Notes: generated by a model from the sequence alone, not told the origin. A DNA stretch of 8,565 bases from Desulfuromonadales bacterium (GCA_014859615.1 JACUTX010000101.1:1-8565); one strand, 5' to 3'; positions 1 through 5,843 are shown, numbered from the stretch's first letter. A program made the numbers and translations.

Positions 1-24
1 AAACCGTACGTTTTCAACACCTCT

Positions 25-43
25 GTCCACAGTCTCTGTGGAC
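25..43. repeat. Perfect 8-bp inverted repeat (hairpin)
   Basis: GTCCACAG (25-32) and CTGTGGAC (36-43) are exact reverse complements separated by TCT. The stem is strong, but neither strand has a T-run directly after it: the plus strand continues GCAGATTGATAAAAAAA and the minus strand AGAGGTGTTG. It is therefore either a terminator that does not need a U tract, an operator-like palindrome for something beyond the left edge, or chance. The function is unknown. Confidence 0.55.
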
Positions 44-192
44 GCAGATTGATAAAAAAATGGCCAATTTCGATTATAAAAAGCGTGCCTGAATGTCTTC
101 ATGAGAGAGATTCTTTTAAAGAGAAAAAATGCGGGGAATCGATCTCACCTGTAAAGAATCCAATTGAAGAAGATCAAAAGCAACAGCCGTCT

Positions 193-280
193 TTGTCATT
201 CCTGAAGCTGATTTTGATCGGGAATCCAGACCATAAAGATCGAAAAACTGGATTCCGCAATGACCCCTCGGGAATGACAA
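193..280. repeat. Nested palindromic REP/dRS3-like element
   Basis: Two pairs of inverted repeats nest inside each other. The outer arms are TTGTCATTCC (193-202) and GGAATGACAA (271-280), 10/10 complementary. The inner arms are GGAATCCAG (221-229) and CTGGATTCC (248-256), 9/9 complementary. The arrangement GTCATTCC..GGAATCCAG..CTGGATTCC..GGAATGAC resembles dispersed palindromic repeats known from many Proteobacteria, such as the ATTCCC-N8-GGGAAT core of neisserial dRS3; this likeness is from memory. It starts 27 bases past the mgtC-family stop codon, so the mRNA 3' end could fold on it for termination or protection from exonucleases. The imperfect spacers suggest a decayed copy. Confidence 0.7.
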
Positions 281-307
281 CTTCTTCCAGGTGTCGAATA
301 GTTACAA

Positions 308-1012
308 TTAGTGCAACTTTATCTTCCGAACCTGCGGAAGGGCTGATAAGGCACAGATCAGATCGTTACGCATCTTTTGCTTGCACTGCGCAATAACAAA
401 ATCGTAACGCACTTCATCGGCGAGCAGATCTTTTTCAAATCCGAAATCGATAATACGCAAACCTTGCTGAGTCAGACACTGTTCGAGACGGGGGAGAAGA
501 TCGTCGAAAAGATCACAAGTGATAATCAGGGTCCGGTAACGATCCGAATTAAAGAGGCGTTCAACCCGTTTTAGAAAAAGGAGATTAAACAGAGCCAGGG
601 CGGTCACAAACAGTGCCGGGAAGTAGAGACCGACCCCTACAGCCATTCCGATTCCGGCGGCGACCCAAAGGCAGGCGGCCGTAGTCAGCCCGCGGACAAC
701 ATGACCATCTTTGATGATCGCTCCGGCCCCGAGAAAACCGATTCCGGTGACGATCTGGGCTGCAACACGACCCGGATCGAGGCGTACGACCGAGTCGCCA
801 GCGAGCATCCCGTATTTAAAATAATAGGCCTCGGAAACGGCCATCATCAGGCAGGCACCAACCGTCACCAGAAGATGCGTGCGAAAACCGGCGGGGCGTC
901 CATGTATTTCTCTCTCAATGCCGATCAGACCACCAAAGGTTGCGGCAAGAGCCAGACGCCAGAAAATATTCAATTCTCCGGTCGTATCAAGCAATAGTGA
1001 CATCCAATCCAT
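308..1012 (-). CDS. MgtC/SapB-family membrane protein
   Basis: A 234-residue integral inner-membrane protein of the MgtC/SapB family. It has about five hydrophobic segments (roughly residues 15-33, 45-62, 86-101, 108-125, 127-147), followed by a cytoplasmic C-terminal domain of about 80 residues. Family hallmarks are visible: GGLIGIERE (27-35), GRPAGFRTH (38-46), DPGRVAAQ (79-86) with the conserved acidic and arginine positions, GIGFLGAGAII (90-100) and VRGLTTAACLWVAAGIG (106-122). MgtC of Salmonella restrains the F1Fo ATP synthase and supports growth at low Mg2+ and in macrophages; most environmental homologues are uncharacterised, so no specific role is claimed. The ATG at 1012 is chosen because AAGGAG lies 5 bases upstream, overlapping the stop codon of the preceding gene (9-base gap). 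It is the last gene of its transcription unit. No Mg2+-responsive leader is visible, as expected for an internal gene. Confidence 0.92.
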   Translation of the reverse strand: MDWMSLLLDTTGELNIFWRLALAATFGGLIGIEREIHGRPAGFRTHLLVTVGACLMMAVSEAYYFKYGMLAGDSVVRLDPGRVAAQIVTGIGFLGAGAIIKDGHVVRGLTTAACLWVAAGIGMAVGVGLYFPALFVTALALFNLLFLKRVERLFNSDRYRTLIITCDLFDDLLPRLEQCLTQQGLRIIDFGFEKDLLADEVRYDFVIAQCKQKMRNDLICALSALPQVRKIKLH

Positions 1013-1021
1013 CTCTTCTCC

Positions 1022-1528
1022 TTACCTGCCGCAGTCGCCGGTACTCCCCTGCAGTGTCGCCAGAGCATGAGGCAACGCCGGAAGAATCGCCTCCAGATTT
1101 TCACGGGAAGCCTTTTTACTCCCGGGGAGATTCACAATCAGGGTCTGCTTGCAGATACCGACAACTCCGCGCGACAGCATGGCATGCGGCGTTTGCTGCA
1201 TTCCGACCAACCGCATCGCCTCCGCCATTCCCGGGACAAGACGATCGACAACATTCAGAGTCGCCTCCGGCGTCACATCCCGTGGCGTCAATCCGGTACC
1301 GCCAGTCGTCAGAATCAGATCGATCCCCTGTTCGCTCCATTGTCGCAGCAGAGCTTCGATCCGGGGGCGATCATCCGGCAGCAGAGCGGTTTGTGTTACC
1401 GTCCCTATCGCCGACACAAGACGACAGATCTGCGGACCGCTGGTGTCAACCCGTTCACCGATTGAACCCTTGTCTGAGAGAGTCAACACAGCAACCCGAA
1501 ATACCCCGTTACTATTACCAAAAGCCAT
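1022..1528 (-). CDS. mog: Molybdopterin adenylyltransferase, MogA/MoaB type
   Basis: A 168-residue cytoplasmic enzyme of the MoCF_biosynth fold. MogA-type proteins adenylylate molybdopterin with ATP to give MPT-AMP, the substrate for molybdate insertion by MoeA. The sequence shows VAVLTLSDKGS (12-22), LLPDD (49-53) with the first Asp matching the catalytic Asp49 of E. coli MogA, TTGGTGLTPRDVTPEAT (74-90) with a second catalytic-type Asp at 84, LSRG (118-121) and NLPGSKKASREN (133-144). The length fits the short MogA/MoaB proteins without the E. coli MogA tail. MogA and MoaB are hard to tell apart by eye, so the symbol is a best guess. It starts 4 bases after the upstream gene's stop, with AAGGGGTGA as ribosome binding site inside that gene's end, which suggests translational coupling. 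No other molybdenum cofactor gene lies in the window. Confidence 0.92.
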   Translation of the reverse strand: MAFGNSNGVFRVAVLTLSDKGSIGERVDTSGPQICRLVSAIGTVTQTALLPDDRPRIEALLRQWSEQGIDLILTTGGTGLTPRDVTPEATLNVVDRLVPGMAEAMRLVGMQQTPHAMLSRGVVGICKQTLIVNLPGSKKASRENLEAILPALPHALATLQGSTGDCGR

Positions 1529-1532
1529 TGGA

Positions 1533-2558
1533 TCACCCCTTCTTCTCTTTCATCATGATAATTCGCCGGGCATTATTGACCAGAACAGCAGAAATATCCT
1601 TGCTTTTTGCGATCGTCTTAAGATCTTTCTCCGATAGAATCGACATGAACCGCAACGCGCTGTTGAGCGGTGTCCGTGGATGGCGCATCAGAGCTTTTTT
1701 CATTTCGTAACTCTTTAACCACTCCCTGTTGAGGAGGATGATACGAATCATGTCATCGCTCGCCGCCTTGTTTTTGGCAACCGCCAGCACTTCACCTTCG
1801 GTGATACGCGGATTTTTCATCACGGCTGAAGAGACCAGTTTATTGGGATCACGCAGCAAAAGGGTTCGCCACTCCTTATCACCGGTTAAAGCCATCTTGA
1901 TTTTGTCAGAGACACCGAGAACCAGAACCTGTTGATACTTGGAGAGATTGACCTCTTCAACTTCGCTCTCAACTTCATCCTCCTCTTTCTCCGGCAGGCT
2001 CGTATCGAGCGGCGTTTCTGTCTTTTTCTGCTCAGCCACCTTTACATCTTCTGCGGGATCGATCCAGCCGAGCCGATATTTCAAAGCCTTGTCTGCCTGG
2101 GGATTGCTTAAAATAGCAGCTATCAGCTCCGGAGCCGCCAGAATCCGCTCACTATTGTCCGAGATCATCGCCAGAATCGGCCCTGAACAGCGCTTTGCGC
2201 AGAGGATAAAAGTTTCGTTTGCCGTGGCGGGGTTCTGTAAAATATCAACGATCAACTGTTGTTCAGAATACCGTTCCCGAGCAATAAAATGGAGCAACTC
2301 AGGACTGACCTGCGGATCAGAAACAACTGGAGTCATTATCGATACCGGCAGTTCCAGAAGAGAAGCTTTGGCAAGAGCTTTGAGCTCCTGATCCTTGCCG
2401 TTACAGAAAAAAAAGAAGACGGTCAAAAGGTCGTTGGCGTCAAGCGGCAAAGCCCCTCGTGCTGCCGAGAGCTGCAGGTCTCGGGTGGTTTCTTTACCGA
2501 CGATACGAACCACCTGCGGCGACACTTTAATCCGCACGGTTGTAGTAGATTTAGACAT
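1533..2558 (-). CDS. Unnamed helical-repeat protein of unknown function
   Basis: I do not recognise a named family for this 341-residue protein. It has no signal peptide and no clear membrane segment, so it is probably cytoplasmic. It reads as all-alpha with degenerate repeats: LQNP (107-110), LSNP (150-153), MKNP (247-250) and MRHP (291-294) each sit at the end of a hydrophobic helix and are followed by another helix. The spacings of 43 and 44 residues within pairs resemble HEAT-like or LRV-type solenoids, including DUF2336-like proteins. A highly acidic linker (about 187-203, rich in E and D) divides an N-terminal half (1-170) from a C-terminal half (205-335). The C-terminus is basic. Such solenoids usually bind proteins. 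The gene starts 23 bases after the SPOR gene with a weak ribosome binding site (GGGGTC, 10 bases before the ATG) and ends 4 bases before the mog start. Co-transcription with an EF-G paralogue is the only functional clue. Confidence 0.8.
   Translation of the reverse strand: MSKSTTTVRIKVSPQVVRIVGKETTRDLQLSAARGALPLDANDLLTVFFFFCNGKDQELKALAKASLLELPVSIMTPVVSDPQVSPELLHFIARERYSEQQLIVDILQNPATANETFILCAKRCSGPILAMISDNSERILAAPELIAAILSNPQADKALKYRLGWIDPAEDVKVAEQKKTETPLDTSLPEKEEDEVESEVEEVNLSKYQQVLVLGVSDKIKMALTGDKEWRTLLLRDPNKLVSSAVMKNPRITEGEVLAVAKNKAASDDMIRIILLNREWLKSYEMKKALMRHPRTPLNSALRFMSILSEKDLKTIAKSKDISAVLVNNARRIIMMKEKKG
2407..2414. repeat. A8/T8 homopolymer inside the helical-repeat gene
   Basis: Eight consecutive A on the plus strand (T8 on the coding strand) encode part of a Phe run (residues 48-51, followed by Cys). 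A tract of this length in a coding region is a possible slippage site for polymerase or replication. The reading frame is intact here. Confidence 0.6.
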
Positions 2559-2581
2559 TACTGTTTAATGACCCCGACGGA

Positions 2582-3610
2582 CTATTTTTTAACGGGTGTG
2601 GCGACAAGACCCTGGCCAGCAACTTTTCGCGAAATTTTCAATGCCTCTTCCCGGTTGGCAAACGATCCGAACGTGACGCGCTGCAGCGTCTGATCAATCT
2701 GAACCCCCTCTTCGGTCACACGAATACCGTTCTCTATCAGTGTCGTATCGGCAAATATCCGTGCTTTATCGAGCACCAGATACGACCCGGCATAGACAGC
2801 GATTTTGTCCCCTTTGTTAAGACTGAAGGCATCGGGTGTAATCTTTTTAACCTCATGAAGTTTTTGCGCTGCAGCCGCTTCAGGGTAGACGCCTACCAAC
2901 AGACGGGTCATATCGACCTTGCGTTTGATCTTTTGAATCCGCGCTTCATATCCGAGTTTGCGAACCCTCTTTAAAACATCATCAACGCTCGATTGCATCA
3001 GAAACGCACCGGCTGAGAGGGTGTAGAGACCTTCTGCCGCCACCGATGTAGTCGGCTGAGGAACAAACGGCTCCGGCTTCACCAACGCCACCTCTGATTT
3101 CGAAGGTACAACTTCAACCGATTTTGACTTTGGCTCCAGAGGGGCAACAGCCGGAGTAGCCGGAGTAGCCGGAGCAGCCGTTACTGGAACAACAGTCACT
3201 GCCGGAGCGGCATTATCCTGTGTTGGCTCAGTCTGCCTTGTTGCTGTTTCCGGCGCAGTCGGTCCAGCAGCCGGAGCCGAAATCGGTTCCGCTGTGGTAC
3301 CAGATTGACCGCCCGATGCAGATTCTGTTGCAGGGATCGGCGCAGCTATCGGCTTGGGCATCGGTGCAGCTTTGAGCTTCGGCTTGACAGAAACGACATT
3401 GATCGGGGGAGACGGACCGTCCTCCGGGGCAAGGATCAGAACATAAACCGCGGCAAAAGCAAGGACAAGCAAGAGCAGCAGCAGGTAAACCAGACGCTTC
3501 GACCCCTTTTTTTTCTCAGGTTCGTAATCACCCCACTCCTCCGGCCCTGGCTCGGAATCAAATCCTGACTTATCCTCTTCATCAAACATAAAATCATCTT
3601 TGTCAGCCAT
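2582..3610 (-). CDS. Membrane-anchored protein with two SPOR-like repeats
   Basis: A 342-residue bitopic inner-membrane protein. In order it has an acidic cytoplasmic tail (1-31), a basic patch KKKGSKR (33-39), one transmembrane helix (about 40-60), a low-complexity Pro/Ala/Thr-rich periplasmic linker (about 64-190) and a C-terminal region resembling two SPOR repeats. The first repeat (about 194-265) has YTLSAGAF, then LGYEARI, then RLLVGVYPEAAAAQKL. The second (about 268-336) has IAVYAGSY, then NGIRVTE, then QRVTFGSFANREEALKI. SPOR domains bind peptidoglycan stripped of stem peptides at division septa, so a cell-envelope or division role is likely; neither repeat is canonical, and the first is the weaker match. 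The positive patch before the helix supports an N-in orientation. AGGAG lies 6 bases before the ATG. The gene starts 18 bases after the EF-G stop. No catalytic domain is present. Confidence 0.85.
   Translation of the reverse strand: MADKDDFMFDEEDKSGFDSEPGPEEWGDYEPEKKKGSKRLVYLLLLLLVLAFAAVYVLILAPEDGPSPPINVVSVKPKLKAAPMPKPIAAPIPATESASGGQSGTTAEPISAPAAGPTAPETATRQTEPTQDNAAPAVTVVPVTAAPATPATPAVAPLEPKSKSVEVVPSKSEVALVKPEPFVPQPTTSVAAEGLYTLSAGAFLMQSSVDDVLKRVRKLGYEARIQKIKRKVDMTRLLVGVYPEAAAAQKLHEVKKITPDAFSLNKGDKIAVYAGSYLVLDKARIFADTTLIENGIRVTEEGVQIDQTLQRVTFGSFANREEALKISRKVAGQGLVATPVKK
3149..3180. repeat. 9-bp tandem repeat in the SPOR-protein linker
   Basis: AGCCGGAGT is repeated at 3149, 3158 and, with one change, at 3167, with a partial fourth copy from 3176. 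It encodes the Thr-Pro-Ala / Val-Ala-Pro part of the periplasmic linker (about residues 147-157). The 9-base unit keeps the frame, so copy number changes would only alter linker length. Confidence 0.7.
3507..3514 (-). other. A8 tract with A-AAA-AAG heptamer in frame
   Basis: On the coding strand, codons 33-35 of the SPOR protein read AAA AAA AAG followed by GGG. The last seven bases form A-AAA-AAG in the 0 frame, the heptamer used for -1 frameshifting in E. coli dnaX. It lies just before the transmembrane helix. I see no convincing dnaX-like Shine-Dalgarno stimulator about 10 bases upstream and no obvious strong stem just downstream. The tract may simply encode the positive-inside lysines. 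Confidence 0.4.
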
Positions 3611-3628
3611 CAGTCGCTCCTGCGGTTA

Positions 3629-5701
3629 TTATTGAGCCTGCAATTCTGTTATAATTTTTTGCGCCATCGGTCCGGGAATCTCCTCGTAATGTGAAAATTC
3701 GAGAGTAAACATTCCGCGATCGGAAGTCATGGATCGAAGTTCAGGCGCATATTTCAAAACTTCAGACATCGGGACCTGAGCGTTGATTATCTGGGAGCCT
3801 CCATTTGGATCCATGCCGAGCACTTTACCGCGCCGGGAGTTCATGTCACCAATCACATCACCAACACATTCATCCGGAACGTTGATCTCCATCTTTACAA
3901 TCGGTTCAAGCAGAGCCGGCTTGGCCTCTTCCATCGCCTTTTTAAACCCCATCGCTCCGGCGATCTTGAACGCCATCTCTGAAGAATCGACCGCATGATG
4001 CTGGCCGTCATAGAGGGTCACGCGAACATCCTGCACCGGAAAACCGGCAATGATCCCTTTGCGCATCGCCTCCTGCACCCCTTTGTCGACAGCCGGGATA
4101 TAGGTGCGAGGGACAGACCCGCCGACAACTTTATCGACAAATTCATAGCCGCTGCCGCGCGGCAGCGGTTCGACTTCGATATGAATATCAGCAAACTGAC
4201 CACGTCCTCCTGACTGCTTTTTGTGCCGGTAATGCTGCTGTACCTTCTTGCGAATCGCTTCGCGGTAAGGGACTTTCGGCTCTCTGATCAGAACATCTAC
4301 GCCGAATTTACGCTTCATTTTTTCAACAACAACCTCGACATGAATCTGCCCCATGCCGGAGAGAACCATCTCCTTGGTCTCTTCGTCCCGAACCACCTGC
4401 AGACAGGGATCTTCCTCCATCAACCGCTTCAATGCGGTGTGAATTTTATCCTCGTCCCCCTTGTTTTTGGGTTCAAGGGCAAAAGAGATAACAGGATGCA
4501 ACGGTTCCGGTGCCGGATAAACAATCGGTTTTCCGGCCGCACAGAGAGTATCGCCGGTCACCGTCTCCTTAAGCTTGGCAACCGCAACAATTTCACCGGC
4601 ACTGGCTGAGCGGACCGGGGACTGTTTCTTCCCTTCCATGCGGAGAATCGTCCCGAATTTTTCACTGACCTCCCTGGTTGAGTTGTAGAAGCTGTCACCG
4701 GTCAGTTCTCCGGAAACTATTTTAAACAGGGTCAATCGTCCGGTATAAGGATCACTGATGGTCTTGAAAACAAAGGCCGAAAACGGTTCGTCTTTCGACG
4801 GCTTACGGTCAACCTCGGCGCCGGTTTTTGGATCGATCCCGAGCATCGGCGGTCGCTCCGTCGGAGCGGGCAGGCAGTTCATGATCGTATCGAGCAACAG
4901 ATGCGTTCCGGCATTAGCGGCGGCGCTACCGCAGATGACCGGAGTAAATATACCGCTGACCGTCCCTTGATGCAGCCCATCGAACAATTCTGCAGAGGTC
5001 AGGTTGTCCTCTTCCAGATATTTCTCCATCAGCGCATCGTTGGCTTCGGCAACAACCTCAACCATTTTGAATCGCATTTCTTTCGCTTCTTCCTGCATCT
5101 CAGCCGGGATATCAGCCTCTTCAAACCCTCCTTTGCCATCAAAAGTAAAGATACGGGCTTTCATTCTGACCAGGTCGATAATACCCCTGAAATTTGCCTC
5201 GCTCCCGATCGGCATACTTAAAACAGCAGCACGGGTATCGAGACTCTTTTCCAGTTCAGCCACCACCTTGCGAAAATCGGCGCGTTCACGATCCATTTTA
5301 TTGATAAAGGCGATACGCGGCACCTGAAACTCACTGGCCCACTTCCAGATCATGGAAGATTGCGCCTTAACACCGTCTACGGCTGAAACCACCAGAACCG
5401 CACCATCGAGGGCGCGCATGCAGCTACGCGTGTCGTGCAGAAAATTGGTATAACCGGGGGTATCGATAATAGTCAGGTCAAACCCTTTCCAATCACAATG
5501 GTGCAAGCTTGACGTGATCGTAATCTTGCGCTTGATCTCCTCATCTTCATAATCAAAATTGGAATTGCCTTCGTCCACCTTGCCGAGGCGATCTGTCTTG
5601 CCGGCGGCGAAAAGAAGAGCCTCTGCCAGAGATGTCTTGCCGGAATCTCCCTGTCCGACAAAACCGACGTTCCGAAGTTTGGCGATGTCAACTGTTCCCA
5701 T
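3629..5701 (-). CDS. fusA: Elongation factor G paralogue (EF-G-2 type)
   Basis: A 690-residue translational GTPase with the full EF-G domain set: G domain (about 1-280), domain II (about 300-395), domain III (about 400-475), domain IV (about 476-600) and domain V (about 601-690). GTP-binding motifs are GQGDSGKT (16-23), ITITSS (60-65), DTPGY (80-84), NKMD (134-137) and GSA (258-260). Domain IV keeps SGGRGQF (497-503) and the tip YDGQHHAVDSSEMAFKI (564-580). The G3 histidine that activates GTP hydrolysis in EF-G and EF-Tu is Tyr84 here, and the P-loop lacks the usual HIDAGKT. From memory, both features mark the EF-G-2 lineage (for example Thermus EF-G-2, DAPGY), so this is a second paralogue, not the str-operon fusA. 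It may act in translocation or recycling under particular conditions; the exact role is unknown. The ATG at 5701 is chosen over an in-frame ATG at 5752 because AAAGGAG lies 5 bases upstream. The gene heads the second transcription unit. Confidence 0.93.
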   Translation of the reverse strand: MGTVDIAKLRNVGFVGQGDSGKTSLAEALLFAAGKTDRLGKVDEGNSNFDYEDEEIKRKITITSSLHHCDWKGFDLTIIDTPGYTNFLHDTRSCMRALDGAVLVVSAVDGVKAQSSMIWKWASEFQVPRIAFINKMDRERADFRKVVAELEKSLDTRAAVLSMPIGSEANFRGIIDLVRMKARIFTFDGKGGFEEADIPAEMQEEAKEMRFKMVEVVAEANDALMEKYLEEDNLTSAELFDGLHQGTVSGIFTPVICGSAAANAGTHLLLDTIMNCLPAPTERPPMLGIDPKTGAEVDRKPSKDEPFSAFVFKTISDPYTGRLTLFKIVSGELTGDSFYNSTREVSEKFGTILRMEGKKQSPVRSASAGEIVAVAKLKETVTGDTLCAAGKPIVYPAPEPLHPVISFALEPKNKGDEDKIHTALKRLMEEDPCLQVVRDEETKEMVLSGMGQIHVEVVVEKMKRKFGVDVLIREPKVPYREAIRKKVQQHYRHKKQSGGRGQFADIHIEVEPLPRGSGYEFVDKVVGGSVPRTYIPAVDKGVQEAMRKGIIAGFPVQDVRVTLYDGQHHAVDSSEMAFKIAGAMGFKKAMEEAKPALLEPIVKMEINVPDECVGDVIGDMNSRRGKVLGMDPNGGSQIINAQVPMSEVLKYAPELRSMTSDRGMFTLEFSHYEEIPGPMAQKIITELQAQ

Positions 5702-5706
5702 TGTGA

Positions 5707-5713
5707 CTCCTTT
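5707..5713 (-). promoter_or_regulatory. Ribosome binding site fixing the EF-G-2 start
   Basis: AAAGGAG on the minus strand sits 5 bases before the ATG at 5701. This decides against the upstream in-frame ATG at 5752, which has no such site and lies inside a stem-loop. The protein from 5701 begins MGTVDIAKLRNVGFVG, the normal distance from the P-loop. Confidence 0.85.
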
Positions 5714-5737
5714 CAATTCATGATGAATGAAGATCGG

Positions 5738-5755
5738 TCGATGCAAAATCATCGA
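5738..5755 (-). promoter_or_regulatory. Perfect 6-bp stem-loop in the EF-G-2 leader
   Basis: On the minus strand TCGATG - ATTTTG - CATCGA forms an exact 6-bp stem with a 6-base loop. It lies 25 bases upstream of the EF-G-2 ribosome binding site and sequesters the spurious upstream ATG at 5752. It may be a protein-binding or stability element. No U-run follows, so it is not an intrinsic terminator. Confidence 0.45.
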
Positions 5756-5766
5756 TACGTCAAACG

Positions 5767-5787
5767 CCTGACGACTGATCCGTCAGG
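5767..5787 (-). promoter_or_regulatory. Perfect 7-bp stem-loop in the EF-G-2 leader
   Basis: On the minus strand CCTGACG - GATCAGT - CGTCAGG is an exact 7-bp GC-rich stem with a 7-base loop, about 20 bases into the predicted EF-G-2 transcript. It is followed by CGTTTGACG rather than a U-run. It could be an RNA regulatory hairpin, a weak terminator for read-through from coaX, or a DNA operator. The sequence alone does not decide. Confidence 0.5.
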
Positions 5788-5814
5788 ATGTCGTAAACAA
5801 AGGAAATGACAAAC

Positions 5815-5843
5815 ATTTTAACATTCAGGAATTTAAGTGTCAA
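5815..5843 (-). promoter_or_regulatory. Near-consensus sigma70 promoter for the EF-G-2 operon
   Basis: On the minus strand, TTGACA (5843-5838, a perfect -35) is followed by a 17-base spacer and TAAAAT (5820-5815, five of six bases of TATAAT). The -35 box overlaps the last codon and stop of coaX. Transcription would start near 5808, giving a leader of about 107 nt before the EF-G-2 ATG. The match and spacing are very good for a bacterial housekeeping promoter, and the 138-base gap is by far the largest between genes here. It makes the EF-G-2 unit at least partly independent of nadC-birA-coaX. Confidence 0.75.

Larger units (their letters stand above)
1..307. other. Non-coding region downstream of the mgtC-family gene
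   Basis: This 307-base stretch is AT-rich in its left half and carries no convincing gene. The only sizeable open frame (plus strand from 49) runs antisense into the mgtC-family gene, has no ribosome binding site and looks like no known protein. The region holds a perfect hairpin at 25-43 and a nested palindromic element at 193-280, listed separately. It is probably the 3' end of the leftward operon. No oligo-T tract follows either hairpin in the direction of transcription, so a classical intrinsic terminator cannot be assigned. Confidence 0.7.

Noticed and set aside
22..32. TGTCCACA as a possible DnaA box
   Set aside because: It differs from TTATCCACA at the 5' end, has no cluster of similar boxes and is fully explained by the hairpin.
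49..77. Plus-strand TTGATA-17-GATTAT promoter-like match
   Set aside because: The -10 is weak, the region is AT-rich, and no gene follows on the plus strand; all genes here run the other way.
49..396. 115-codon plus-strand open frame
   Set aside because: It has low-complexity composition, crosses the palindromic repeat and runs into the antisense of the mgtC-family gene, with no family resemblance.
940..1710. 256-codon plus-strand open frame across mogA
   Set aside because: It is an antisense shadow of the mog gene and its neighbours. Its composition is typical of reverse-frame translation (R, S and P rich).
5702..5752. N-terminal extension of EF-G-2 from the ATG at 5752
   Set aside because: It has no ribosome binding site, the ATG lies inside a stem-loop, and the extension would precede the usual EF-G N-terminus. 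The ATG at 5701 has AAAGGAG at ideal spacing.
5791..5803. GTAAACAA-like half site resembling a BirA box
   Set aside because: There is no matching inverted half at the expected 14-16 base spacing, and it lies downstream of the predicted -10 of the EF-G-2 promoter by position only; the resemblance is a single half site.
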